From the NCBI GenBank assembly GCA_016763715.1, contig JAESTG010000118.1, positions 1 through 10,796 on the forward strand: 10,796 bases of DNA. The letters run 5' to 3'. Shown here piece by piece: positions 1 through 9,085 of this stretch. Numbering within the stretch: the stretch's first letter is position 1; each line of letters starts with the position of its first letter. Source of the stretch: Flavobacteriaceae bacterium (GTDB lineage: Bacteria > Bacteroidota > Bacteroidia > Flavobacteriales > Flavobacteriaceae). The notes under the pieces were generated by a model that saw only the letters and a program-made list of their open reading frames with translations, searched no databases and had not been told where the DNA came from. A program made the translations under genes and the position numbers.

Positions 1-2
1 CT

Positions 3-506
3 AATGGATACGATTCTTACTCTTGGTCTACAAGTCCAACCGGAACTCCGGTGATAGGTACAACACAAACGATAACAGTTACGCAAACAGGAATTTATTA
101 TTCATTCAACACAGCGCTCGCCCCGTGTCGATCTATCGTTCAAGAATATAATGTAATACTTTATGGCGGTAGCATTCCAAATCCCGTAATACCTTTTGCA
201 GATGAAGTTGTTACCTGCCCTAATGATGGTAAGTTATTACCTAATATATTTTTATGTGGTGAAGACGACTTCAGAGAGATAACAGTAGATATTGCTGGCG
301 CAGTTACAATTATTTGGGAAAGACTAGATGAATCTAGTTGTCCGCCTGTGGGAAATGTCGATTGCGCTAATGAAAACAGTACTTGCACTTGGGATCAAGT
401 GGGTACTGGCACCGATTACACAGCCAACACAGCAGGTCAATATAGGTTAACCATAAATTATGATGGTGGATGTTTCAACCAATTTTATTTTAATGTCTAT
501 CAAAAT
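3..506 (+). other. Ig-like end plus Cys-rich flavobacterial module of the adhesin
   Basis: Residues 1-168 of the visible protein precede the regular repeats. The first part has the strand pattern of a bacterial Ig-like or PKD-like domain (SYSW, then TITVTQTGIYY). From about residue 67 comes a Cys-rich block with VVTCPNDG, FLCGEDD, VTIIWERLD, VDCANENSTCTW, TANTAGQYRL and GGCFNQFYFNVYQN. From memory, a very similar block sits just before SprB-type repeats in many large flavobacterial type B T9SS proteins. It has no function I can name. Seven cysteines are visible (APC, VTC, FLC, SSC, VDC, STC, GGC), so disulfides are likely once outside the cytoplasm. Confidence 0.6.
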
Positions 507-3500
507 CTGCTTGACCCAGTAGTTACCGCAACTGATATTATATGTACCACGCCTGGAACAATCACCGTGAGCAATGTCCCTAGCAATTATGAATTTAGTC
601 TTGACGGTATAACCTATCAAAGCAGTAATGTTTTTTCAATTACCACACCTGGTTTATATACGATTTACATACAGCAAGTAGGCGTTCCGTCAAATGCTTG
701 TGTGTTTACTGTTCCTGATGTCTTGGTGAGAGAGCGAGACTTTACGGTTTCATCCATTATTGAACAACCGCTTTGTAATGGCGACAAGGGTAGTATCCAT
801 TTGGCAGCTAATGATGCAGAGCCACAGTATTTCTTTTATCTCTATTCTGGCGGGACTTTAGTGAATAGTGTAGGCCCTATTGTTGAGAATAACTATAGTT
901 TCGAAAACCTTAATCCTGGAACCTATACGGCGGTTGTAGAAACTGAAGATGGATGTACTTATTCAGAAAACATCATACTTGTTGAGCCTTCGTTACTTAC
1001 TGCCACAGCGGCAATCACTATTCCATTAACTTGTACCGATGGTGAAATCACAGTATATCCATTAGGAGGCACACCTCCCTATTTTTATTTCGTAAATAGT
1101 ACGACCGTTTTTCAAACTGTTCCAGAGATTGTAGTTACTATACCTGGTGTCTATGATATAACGGTTGTTGATTCTAATAACTGTAGTGCAGAGACCTCGA
1201 TTACCATTGAAGCAATTCCTGCACCTGAATTCAATATAATAACCGAAGATATTTTATGTACTGACGCTGGCGATACTGGAGTCATTACCATTGATGTAAC
1301 TAATCCTAATGGAAATAGTCTGCAGTATAGTATTGACGGGGGGGCTACGTTCACTAGCTCAAATGTGTTTACAGGACTTGCATCTGGTATTTATGATGTC
1401 GTAGTAGAATATACCTTTGGTCCTTCTGTCTGTTTAACACCTCCACAAACTGTTGCCATTAATAGTACTACTGCTATTTCTGGTGTTGCTGAATTAACTG
1501 CACCATATACCTGTACATCAAATGGTACTATTACCGTTACAAATATGACGGGTGGCACCCCCCCCTACATGTATAGTATTGACGGTGTAACATTTCAATC
1601 GAGCCCTGTTTTTTCTGGCTTAACACCAGGTACTTACACAGTTACTATTATAGACGCCAATGATTGTACTTTTATCACCAATGAAATTACAATCCCGCCA
1701 TTAGATCCGCCTACAGATCTAATGTTTAGCAATTCTTCTATTACTTGTCCCACTAATCTTGTTACGGTAACTATAACCGGAACAACAGGAGGTGTTCCCC
1801 CATTAGAATATCAAATTATTGCACCAGCAGCAGCGGTTACCCCCTATCAAACGTCAAATATTTTTTCTGGATTAGCACCAGATATCTATACGTTCCAAGT
1901 GAAGGACGTTAATGACTGTACTTATAGCGAATCCTATGCAATAGAACCACTACCAACAATCAATATTTTTGAGGAAGCTATAAATAATGTTAGTTGTGTT
2001 GGCGCAGCAGATGGAAGCGTTCAATTTACTGTTTCAGGAACAACCTCTTTTGAATATCAAATTAACGGGGGTGCTCCTATACCAGGTGTCTCTCCAATTG
2101 TTTTAACGGGACTAACTGCTGGCAGCTATACCATAGTAGTGATAGATCTAATAACAAACTGTGAGGCTACTGCTACTGCCGTAGTGGATGAGCCGACAAA
2201 CCCTTTAGCAATCTCAGTAGAAACAACTCCAATTACCTGTATTTCAAGTGGTAGTGCAACTATTAATGCTTCTGGTGGCTGGGGAGGATATAACTATACC
2301 CTAACACTACCTAATACAACAATCTTACCCACACAATCAAGTAATACATTTATAAACTTAACTCAATCTGGAGGTTACTTAATTTCTGTTGAAGACGCTA
2401 ATGGTTGTGTAATTACGGATACATTTACGCTCACCATTCCTAATCCGCCTGTTGCAACTATTAGTGCAACATCAGATCTTTGCTATGACACAGGAAATAA
2501 TGCAACGATAATTATTGATGTCACTTCTGGTGAAGCACCCTTTGAATTCAGCATTAATGGAGGCCCTTTTCAGTCGAGTAACGTATTTTCAAACTTAGGG
2601 CCAGGCAATTACATCATTACGGTAAGAGACTCTTTTGGTTGTGAAACCATATTGCCTGTAGAAATTATTGCCCCACAATTGTTGGTCGATGCCGTTGTAA
2701 CGGGTGGTATAGATTGTACTACTTCACCAGATGCAGAAATAACAGGAACCATTGTCGGAGGAACAGCTCCCTATAGTTATGCAGTTGCTATTGACGGTGG
2801 CGTTTTTAACCCATTGGGCGCAACAGGTTCTCCCTTCACTTACACTACCGCAACAGCTGGAACCTATCAATTTGAAATAACCGATGCCATTGGATGTACT
2901 GCTACATCACCTTTAATCACTATTAATCCTATTTCACCACCTCTGTTAGATCTTGTTACTCAATCACAACCAATTTTGTGTAACGGTGATCAAAATGGAG
3001 CTATTGATATAACTTTTGACCCTACGGTAGGTACGCCCCCGTTTCTAATTAATGTCTATAACGATACCTCTAGCACCGATTATGGAACTCAATCTTCGGG
3101 ATTGCCAGCTGGGGTATATACCGTAACCCTTACCGATGCCAATTCATGTTCGGATTCTGAGACTATTGTTATCAGTGAACCAGATCCTATTATGGTAGAT
3201 TTCACTACGACCGATATTACCTGCGGACCCACTGGCACCAATTTGGGATCAATCATAATTAATAGTGTTATAGGTGGTGTGGCTCCCTACGATTATTTTG
3301 TAACAAGTTCTAACGGATATTCAAATTCTGAATTAAATACATCAGGAACAGTTCCGATTACTTTTGATGTCGTTGACTTTGGTCTATATGAAATCAACGT
3401 GATCGATTCCAATGGATGTTCTGTACTCTTTCAAGATGTATTGATAGCCTCTCCCCCAGACAATCTAGATATTGACGTGTCGACCACAGTCAATTGTGCA

Positions 3501-6500
3501 ACGGGTGGTCAAGCAGTTGTCACCGTAAGTTCAATTTTAGGAAGTACTGGCCCGTTTTGGTTTACTATTTATCAAGGACCTATTTCTGTGTATCCCAACC
3601 CTGTTGGGTCCTGGATACCAGAAGATATTCCTGGAAGTCAGTCTGCTACATTTAATGGCTTAACGCCAGGTATCACCTATACTTTTATAGTGTATGATGA
3701 ATCTACTAACTGTAGTTATTATGAACCCGCCACAACGCCTATACCAACCAACTCTATGCTAAGTCTGACGGCCGTTAGCTCAGATAACATTACCTGTACC
3801 GGTAGTGCAGATGGAGATGTATCCTTTACGGTAAATAGCATATATGCTGCGCCAGTAAACGTAAACTATGAAATTTTTGACTCCCTAACTTTAATAACAA
3901 CAGGGATCTCAGGAACTGGCATAGTCCCAGCTGGAGGTTCATTGACTGTCTCAGATTTGGGTCCACTACCTTTTGGCAACTATTTCGTATTGATAGAAGA
4001 AACTACTGGCCCTAATGCGGGTTGTGGAGTGGTGACAGCACCATTTACCATTACTGAATCTACCATTTTATTAAGTTTAACGACTTCGGTGGACCAAAAT
4101 GCAAATTGTAATGCAAACTCAGGAGTAATTAGTGCCATAGCACAAAATGGAACAGCACCCTATTTATACCAAATAACAACCACTCCTGGGGCACCTGCTC
4201 CAACAGATCCTTCTTGGAATACTCTAAGCACGTTCAATGTTGACGCTGGGAACTATTATGTTCACGTGATGGATGCGTATGAATGTATTATTACAAGTCC
4301 TGAACAAGTAGTAGGTATGGATCCTGAACCCGTAATTGACGCCTTAACAACAAATCAATGCTCAACTGTGCAAGGACAATTTGAGATAGATGTAACCTTA
4401 ACAACACCCGGAACACCACCCTATAGTGTTAGTATTGATGGTGGTGGTTTTCAGAACCAGACCTTCCCATTTACAATATCTAATTTATCCTCAGGAACTC
4501 ATACGATTGAAGTGAATGATGTTTATGGATGTGGAAATCTAGTAATAGTCAATATCGAACCCCCTTTAGGATTAACTTCTTCAATTACAACGTTGCCGAG
4601 TTGTGAAGATGATGATGGGGAAATCACAGTCACGGCAACTGGAGGTACTGGTAACTATGCATATGCAATTAGCCCTAATCCACCTTCCATAGTATTGACT
4701 GGAAATGTATTTTCTGGAGTTCCTTCGGGAACCTATATCGTGACGGTTACCGATACTGTTACTCTATGTACTGAAGACATTTCGGTTACCTTAGATAATG
4801 CCATACCTGTTACTTTCGATACTGAAGTAACTAACGTAGGTTGTCAAGGAGGTAATGACGGTCAAATTGTCGTTGAATTACTTCCTGGCAATGACAATCC
4901 AATTTATACTTACGAAATTATTGCCCCAATTATAATAGCTCCTCAAACCAATCCTATTTTCGTAGGATTGCCTGCGGCTACTTATACCGTGCGAGTAACT
5001 TCAGGAAGAGGTTGTGTTGCCACAGCAGATGTAACTATTAGTGAACCATTACTATTAGAAGTGACAGGAACCGCAACGCCCTTTGCCTGTACGGCCAATA
5101 ATACTACAACTACATCTGTAATAACTATTACCGAATCGGGAGGTACAGCCCCCTATTCTTACAGTATCGATGGGATTAACTATTTTAATACCAATGTGTT
5201 TGAAGTTCTTGACACAGGAGTAACTCAACTTATAACAATATATGTTAAAGATGCGAATATTTGTATCGCAACAAATACGCTGAATTTAGATCCTTTACCC
5301 ACCATTACCGCTGCTGCAGTTACTACTGTTACACCGATAGACTGTAACCAAACAGGATCTGTGTCCATAAACGTAATTGGTGGCTCGGGTAATTTCGAGT
5401 ACCAACTATTACCGGATGGTGTTCCACAAACTTCCAACACTTTTGATATACCAGGACCAGGCACCTACTATTATCAAGTAAATGATTTGGATACCGATTG
5501 CTATTTTTTAACCGACCCATTTATAGTTCCTCCTTTTGATGAAATTGATGCTGTATTAACCGTCACCGAACAAAACGAATGTTTTGGAGACTCCAATGGC
5601 GAATTAGCACTAACCATTACTGGATATAGTGGCGCATATACATACCAACTATTGGATGGATTAGGCACACCCATTGGAGGCCCAGTTACGGCCAATACAT
5701 CAACGAATCCTCAGTTTATTACTGGATTACCTTCTGGTAGTTATTCCGTAGAAATTGTAGAACTTGAAACACCTTTTTGTTCAACAACTTCAAATGTTGT
5801 AACCGTTGAATCACCCACCGAATTAGCATTAGAGATTTCTGAAACGTCCAACGTAACCTGTGACAATAACCAAGGTGTAATTACAGCAATAGCAAGTGGC
5901 GGGACGAATCCTTATGAATATGAACTAACAGGAGATGCCACCGTTCCCTATTCACCCAATAATGTATTTATGAACCTTAGTGCTGGAACCTATACGGTAA
6001 ATGCTAGAGACGCAAATGGATGTATTGAGACAGATACGATTACACTTATGGAACCAGATCCTATTAATGCTGAATTCGTTCCTAGCACTACCCTGTTAAC
6101 GTGTTTTAACGATCACAATGCATCAATAACTGCTCTTAATGTAACAGGCGGGCAAGTAGGCAATTATAGCTATACGCTAAACACCATTTTGCCAGTACCT
6201 TCAAGCTCAGGACCTCAGTCTTCAAACATATTTGAAGAATTAGGTGCTGGGGTCTATTCGGTAACTATTACCGATGGGTTTAATTGCATATTTGTTTCAT
6301 TACCAGTTACCATTGACGAACCAGATCAAATCATTGCAAGTTTGGTAGCCAACACGACACCTACTTGTTTAATAGAAGCAGAACTTATGTTGAGTGCGTT
6401 CGGTGGAACAGGGATTTATGAGTACAGTGACACCATAGATTTCACCATGGTATTAGGAACATTTACAACTTCGATAACATTTTCTGTTTCTCCAGGGACT

Positions 6501-8057
6501 TATAATTATTATGTTAGGGATGTTAATGGGTGTATTGCCAATGTTTCCAATGAAATCACTATAGATATACTTCCCGATTTAGAGATAGAGTTACTTTCTA
6601 TCAATCCGCAGATAAACTGTACTGGTGATAATACAGGAGTTATAGTTGCAACAGCAACTGGAGGAGTTGGTGATTACATCTATATTTTGCAGGATACATT
6701 TGGAAACACAATTCCTGCTGATCAAAACAGTCCTGGTGTATTTACAGGATTAACCATAGGTAGTTATGTAGTCTATGTTGAAAGTGGTGATTGTTTAGCT
6801 ACTTCAGAAGTAATTACTATTACAGAACCAGACACTTCGCTAGAGGTCACTTTTGAAGTTACAAATGTGCTATGCCATGGCGATAATAACGGTAGATTGG
6901 AAATAATAGCTAATGGCGGATCTGGTATTATTCTATATGCGATTTCACCTAACTTAGATCAATTTTTTGAAACGCACATCTTCGAAAATCTCACTCCTGG
7001 GGTTTACGATGCAATAGTTCAAGATGAACTCGGCTGTTTTTTAACATTCAGTTTTGAAGTTGAAGAACCGCCAGCCGTTTTAATTTTAATCGTTCCTAAC
7101 TCTATTTTTCCTGAAATTTGTGAAGGAGATCAAGATGGCTTTTTTAGCATAGATATTGAAGGAGGAACCCTTCCGTATAGTGTAAGTTTAGATGATTATA
7201 ATGGACCTTATACTACAGGAGATCCAGACCAAACTATATTTGATTTTAACAACTTAAGTGGCGGAGATCATATTGTCTACGTTCGTGATAGTGCAGGATG
7301 TGAGTCTGAATGGAACATTGCTTTTCCTGAATCGGCATTTATAGAACCAATTGCTGATGTAGAAATCTTATGTATTGATAATGTATCCATTAATTCAGTT
7401 ACCGTAACTGTAGATGAGACTCTTGTTGACACCTCACAATTGGACTATTCATTAAACGAGGGGCCTTACCAATCCAGCAATGTGTTTACCAACTTACCTC
7501 CGAGTATAGATAATTATATCACCGTAAGACACACAAATGGTTGTATTAAAATTACGGAGTTTTTTGATATTGAAGCATTTACTGCTGTCGGGCTCTCCCT
7601 AGTCGAAGGCGACCTAAATGAAATCATAGCCTTTCCATCTGGCGGTACGGGAGATTATGTTTACACTTTCAATGGTGTTGATTTTGGCAGCACAAATGTA
7701 TTTATAATCACCGAATCTGGAACCTTTGAAGTTATAGTAACAGATAGTAATGGCTGTATGGCTGTTGCCCTAATTGAAAAAGATTTTATCGATATATGTA
7801 TTCCCAATTATTTTACACCCAACGGTGATGGCGTACAAGATGGCTGGACCATAGGATGCGCTCCAAATTACCCGAATCTTGTATTCTCCATTTATGATCG
7901 CTATGGACGTAAAGTTATCACCTTACGCGCTGGCGAGAAATGGGATGGAACCTATAATAACACTGAGCTGCCTTCTGGAGATTATTGGTTTATTGTTGAA
8001 ACCGATAGAAGCGGTGAAATACGTGATTTTGTAGGCCATTTTACGCTGTACAGATAA
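3..8057 (+). CDS. Giant SprB-like repeat adhesin with T9SS type B sorting domain (5' partial)
   Basis: A very large secreted protein, probably exported by the T9SS and displayed on the cell surface as an adhesin, as SprB is in gliding flavobacteria. The frame is open to the left edge: codons before the GTG at 51 read NGYDSYSWSTSP, which is good Ig-like sequence, so that GTG is internal and the true start and signal peptide lie upstream. Counting the codon at 3 as residue 1, 2684 residues are visible: an Ig-like end and Cys-rich module (1-168), 29 divergent SprB-type repeats (169-2595) and the sorting domain (2596-2684) ending GHFTLYR. It stops with tandem TAA TAA. The 43-base gap to the PorP/SprF-family gene suggests one operon. 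The repeats are almost free of Lys and Arg. Family and secretion route are clear. Ligand and exact role (gliding, attachment, biofilm) cannot be told from the sequence. Confidence 0.93.
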   Translation, partial: NGYDSYSWSTSPTGTPVIGTTQTITVTQTGIYYSFNTALAPCRSIVQEYNVILYGGSIPNPVIPFADEVVTCPNDGKLLPNIFLCGEDDFREITVDIAGAVTIIWERLDESSCPPVGNVDCANENSTCTWDQVGTGTDYTANTAGQYRLTINYDGGCFNQFYFNVYQNLLDPVVTATDIICTTPGTITVSNVPSNYEFSLDGITYQSSNVFSITTPGLYTIYIQQVGVPSNACVFTVPDVLVRERDFTVSSIIEQPLCNGDKGSIHLAANDAEPQYFFYLYSGGTLVNSVGPIVENNYSFENLNPGTYTAVVETEDGCTYSENIILVEPSLLTATAAITIPLTCTDGEITVYPLGGTPPYFYFVNSTTVFQTVPEIVVTIPGVYDITVVDSNNCSAETSITIEAIPAPEFNIITEDILCTDAGDTGVITIDVTNPNGNSLQYSIDGGATFTSSNVFTGLASGIYDVVVEYTFGPSVCLTPPQTVAINSTTAISGVAELTAPYTCTSNGTITVTNMTGGTPPYMYSIDGVTFQSSPVFSGLTPGTYTVTIIDANDCTFITNEITIPPLDPPTDLMFSNSSITCPTNLVTVTITGTTGGVPPLEYQIIAPAAAVTPYQTSNIFSGLAPDIYTFQVKDVNDCTYSESYAIEPLPTINIFEEAINNVSCVGAADGSVQFTVSGTTSFEYQINGGAPIPGVSPIVLTGLTAGSYTIVVIDLITNCEATATAVVDEPTNPLAISVETTPITCISSGSATINASGGWGGYNYTLTLPNTTILPTQSSNTFINLTQSGGYLISVEDANGCVITDTFTLTIPNPPVATISATSDLCYDTGNNATIIIDVTSGEAPFEFSINGGPFQSSNVFSNLGPGNYIITVRDSFGCETILPVEIIAPQLLVDAVVTGGIDCTTSPDAEITGTIVGGTAPYSYAVAIDGGVFNPLGATGSPFTYTTATAGTYQFEITDAIGCTATSPLITINPISPPLLDLVTQSQPILCNGDQNGAIDITFDPTVGTPPFLINVYNDTSSTDYGTQSSGLPAGVYTVTLTDANSCSDSETIVISEPDPIMVDFTTTDITCGPTGTNLGSIIINSVIGGVAPYDYFVTSSNGYSNSELNTSGTVPITFDVVDFGLYEINVIDSNGCSVLFQDVLIASPPDNLDIDVSTTVNCATGGQAVVTVSSILGSTGPFWFTIYQGPISVYPNPVGSWIPEDIPGSQSATFNGLTPGITYTFIVYDESTNCSYYEPATTPIPTNSMLSLTAVSSDNITCTGSADGDVSFTVNSIYAAPVNVNYEIFDSLTLITTGISGTGIVPAGGSLTVSDLGPLPFGNYFVLIEETTGPNAGCGVVTAPFTITESTILLSLTTSVDQNANCNANSGVISAIAQNGTAPYLYQITTTPGAPAPTDPSWNTLSTFNVDAGNYYVHVMDAYECIITSPEQVVGMDPEPVIDALTTNQCSTVQGQFEIDVTLTTPGTPPYSVSIDGGGFQNQTFPFTISNLSSGTHTIEVNDVYGCGNLVIVNIEPPLGLTSSITTLPSCEDDDGEITVTATGGTGNYAYAISPNPPSIVLTGNVFSGVPSGTYIVTVTDTVTLCTEDISVTLDNAIPVTFDTEVTNVGCQGGNDGQIVVELLPGNDNPIYTYEIIAPIIIAPQTNPIFVGLPAATYTVRVTSGRGCVATADVTISEPLLLEVTGTATPFACTANNTTTTSVITITESGGTAPYSYSIDGINYFNTNVFEVLDTGVTQLITIYVKDANICIATNTLNLDPLPTITAAAVTTVTPIDCNQTGSVSINVIGGSGNFEYQLLPDGVPQTSNTFDIPGPGTYYYQVNDLDTDCYFLTDPFIVPPFDEIDAVLTVTEQNECFGDSNGELALTITGYSGAYTYQLLDGLGTPIGGPVTANTSTNPQFITGLPSGSYSVEIVELETPFCSTTSNVVTVESPTELALEISETSNVTCDNNQGVITAIASGGTNPYEYELTGDATVPYSPNNVFMNLSAGTYTVNARDANGCIETDTITLMEPDPINAEFVPSTTLLTCFNDHNASITALNVTGGQVGNYSYTLNTILPVPSSSGPQSSNIFEELGAGVYSVTITDGFNCIFVSLPVTIDEPDQIIASLVANTTPTCLIEAELMLSAFGGTGIYEYSDTIDFTMVLGTFTTSITFSVSPGTYNYYVRDVNGCIANVSNEITIDILPDLEIELLSINPQINCTGDNTGVIVATATGGVGDYIYILQDTFGNTIPADQNSPGVFTGLTIGSYVVYVESGDCLATSEVITITEPDTSLEVTFEVTNVLCHGDNNGRLEIIANGGSGIILYAISPNLDQFFETHIFENLTPGVYDAIVQDELGCFLTFSFEVEEPPAVLILIVPNSIFPEICEGDQDGFFSIDIEGGTLPYSVSLDDYNGPYTTGDPDQTIFDFNNLSGGDHIVYVRDSAGCESEWNIAFPESAFIEPIADVEILCIDNVSINSVTVTVDETLVDTSQLDYSLNEGPYQSSNVFTNLPPSIDNYITVRHTNGCIKITEFFDIEAFTAVGLSLVEGDLNEIIAFPSGGTGDYVYTFNGVDFGSTNVFIITESGTFEVIVTDSNGCMAVALIEKDFIDICIPNYFTPNGDGVQDGWTIGCAPNYPNLVFSIYDRYGRKVITLRAGEKWDGTYNNTELPSGDYWFIVETDRSGEIRDFVGHFTLYR
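1338..1344 (+). repeat. G7 homopolymer tract in adhesin reading frame
   Basis: Seven consecutive G lie within the codons for SIDGGA of repeat unit 4. In AT-rich coding sequence a G7 run is noticeable and could permit slipped-strand frameshifts. The frame is intact here. Confidence 0.5.
1558..1565 (+). repeat. C8 homopolymer tract in adhesin reading frame
   Basis: Eight consecutive C span the codons for the TPP of GGTPPY in repeat unit 5 (acc ccc ccc). It is the longest G/C homopolymer I noticed in the window. The same peptide motif in other units uses mixed codons, so the run is not required by the protein. Gain or loss of one C would truncate the protein and remove the sorting domain. The frame is intact here. 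Confidence 0.5.
3177..3192 (+). repeat. 16-base direct repeat, copy 1 (EPDPI junction)
   Basis: The sequence gaaccagatcctatta encodes EPDPI (last base pair of the Ile codon included) at the junction of repeat units 11 and 12. An identical copy lies at 6051-6066 in the same reading frame. It reflects the shared repeat-end motif. Confidence 0.6.
6051..6066 (+). repeat. 16-base direct repeat, copy 2 (EPDPI junction)
   Basis: Identical to 3177-3192 and in the same frame, at the junction of repeat units 22 and 23. Recombination between the copies would remove 2874 bases (958 codons, 11 repeat units) without shifting the frame. Confidence 0.6.
7788..8054 (+). other. T9SS type B C-terminal sorting domain (CHU_C / gliding-motility-associated)
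   Basis: The last 89 residues begin IDICIPNYFTPNGDG and continue with FSIYDRYGRKV, GEKWDGTYN, LPSGDYWFIV and the terminal GHFTLYR. The PNxFTPNGDGxxD motif, the YDRYGR strand, WDGxY and the GxFTLxR end are hallmarks of the type B CTD (TIGR04131/PF13585 type). This domain targets proteins to the T9SS and in Flavobacterium johnsoniae works with SprF-like partners. Two Cys (DIC and IGC) may pair within the domain. Unlike the repeats, this domain is rich in Arg and Lys. Confidence 0.95.
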
Positions 8058-8100
8058 TAAAGCCCCCTATGAACTTAATCGTCACCCTAAACTTAGTCCT

Positions 8101-9085
8101 ATGAAAAAAATACTACGATACCTACTCATAATACTAGTAGCCCAGAGCTACGGTCAAGAACTTAACTTGCCTGTGTTTACGCAATATTTGGCAGATAATG
8201 ATTTTGTTATATCTCCTACTTTTGCTGGAATTGGCGATAATTTCAGAGTTAGAGCCAATGGATTAACACAATGGGTGGGGATAAAAAACGCACCACAAAA
8301 CCTAGCGATGTATGCAGATATTAGATTAGGAAATCGTTCTGGTGCTGGAATATCTGCCTATGGTGATAGAAATGGGAATACGCGCCAACAAGGAATAAAA
8401 TTTTCTTTTGCGCATCACCTTATTTTAGACTATAAGTCACAGCAGTATTTATCTTTTGGTTTGTCATAACATCAATAGTTTTAGGATTGCTATTGAAGAT
8501 TTTAATACAACCTATGAAAACCCAAACATAGATCCATTTGTTACCGATGATCGCTCGGTATCAAATCACAACTTCGACGTAGGTGCCCTTTATAGAATTG
8601 GTGATTTTTGGTTTAGTGCCAATGCAAATAATATTTTGCAAAAGGATATAGAGTCTTTTACGGACGGAGAACCGCAATCACTTCTCAACCTTCAATTATA
8701 TTCAGGTTACACTATAAAGAGTTCCAACAATTCTGAAATTGAACCCTCTGCTTATTTTCAGTTATTTGCAAGTGATGGAAGATCAAGTACCGATTTAAAT
8801 TTTAAGTATAGAAAATACAATGGAAATAATGATTTCTATTGGGTAGGAGGCTCCGTTCGTTTTTTGAATGACCAGATTATGTTGCCTTTAAATATTGGCC
8901 CCATGGCGGGTCTTAAAAAATCTATCTTCTATATCTCCTATGCTTACCAAATAACGCTGAACGATTTAACTGGGTATAATAGCGGTACGCATGCCGTTAC
9001 TATTGGGTTTGATTTACTACAAGCATTGAGTGACTGTCCGTGTACAAAAGGAAAATATAGAACAGGGAATAAACTCTATCAATAA
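8101..9085 (+). pseudogene. PorP/SprF-family T9SS outer-membrane protein, frameshifted
   Basis: SprF-like proteins are outer-membrane partners needed to export or attach particular T9SS cargo, such as SprB in F. johnsoniae. The first frame (8101-8469, 122 residues) has a signal peptide with probable cleavage after SYG, then the family's start QELNLPVFTQYLADNDFVIS and FAGIGDNFRV, and stops right after YLSFGLS. The second frame (usable from 8468, stop at 9083-9085) continues exactly where the family should: NINSFRIAIED, ALYRIGDFWFSANANNIL, and the typical end SGTHAVTIGFDLLQ plus CPCTKG. Together they give about 328 residues, a normal full length, so only one small lesion separates them. It lies 43 bases downstream of the adhesin, with no terminator seen between. 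I call it a pseudogene, but a sequencing error or a recent reversible change is equally compatible. The TTG at 8456 is not a credible independent start. Confidence 0.85.
8461..8479 (+). other. Frameshift lesion in the SprF-like gene
   Basis: The sequence reads ttg tca taa (Leu Ser stop) in frame 1, while frame 2 resumes with aac atc aat agt (Asn Ile Asn Ser) at 8468. Restoring an AT or TA dinucleotide would give tca tat aac, i.e. FGLSYNINSF. A one-base insertion (dropping the t at 8467) would give FGLSNINSF. A two-base slippage loss from a short ATAT run is the simplest reading. Confidence 0.8.

Larger units (their letters stand above)
507..7787 (+). repeat. 29 tandem SprB-type repeats (protein level)
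   Basis: By hand I parse 29 consecutive units averaging 84 residues (range about 69-104). The approximate unit pattern is: a hydrophobic start, a first Cys (often TC or LCNGD), DGxIxV, GGTxPYxY, SSNVFxxL, xxGxYxVxVxDxNGC, then xxxIxEPxP. Each unit should fold as a small beta-sandwich, giving a long stiff rod. Units 1-28 each carry exactly two Cys; unit 29 (7581-7787) has only the second. The units are clearly related but diverged at DNA level, so this is an old expansion rather than fresh duplication. Units 13 and 14 are the longest and least typical. Unit boundaries are my own reading and could move by a few residues. Confidence 0.88.

Noticed and set aside
161..5695. Several minus-strand or alternative-frame open frames (63-79 codons) inside the adhesin
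   Set aside because: They lie wholly within the well-supported adhesin frame, show no recognisable domain or start signal, and arise because Lys/Arg-poor, Thr/Ile-rich codons leave the opposite strand with few stops.
8069..8104. Short open frame starting at ATG 8069 between adhesin and SprF-like gene
   Set aside because: Only eleven codons, overlapping the SprF start, with no supporting feature.
8456..9085. Independent gene starting at the TTG at 8456
   Set aside because: There is no signal peptide, and the sequence continues the SprF-like family exactly where the first frame stops. It is the 3' half of the broken gene.
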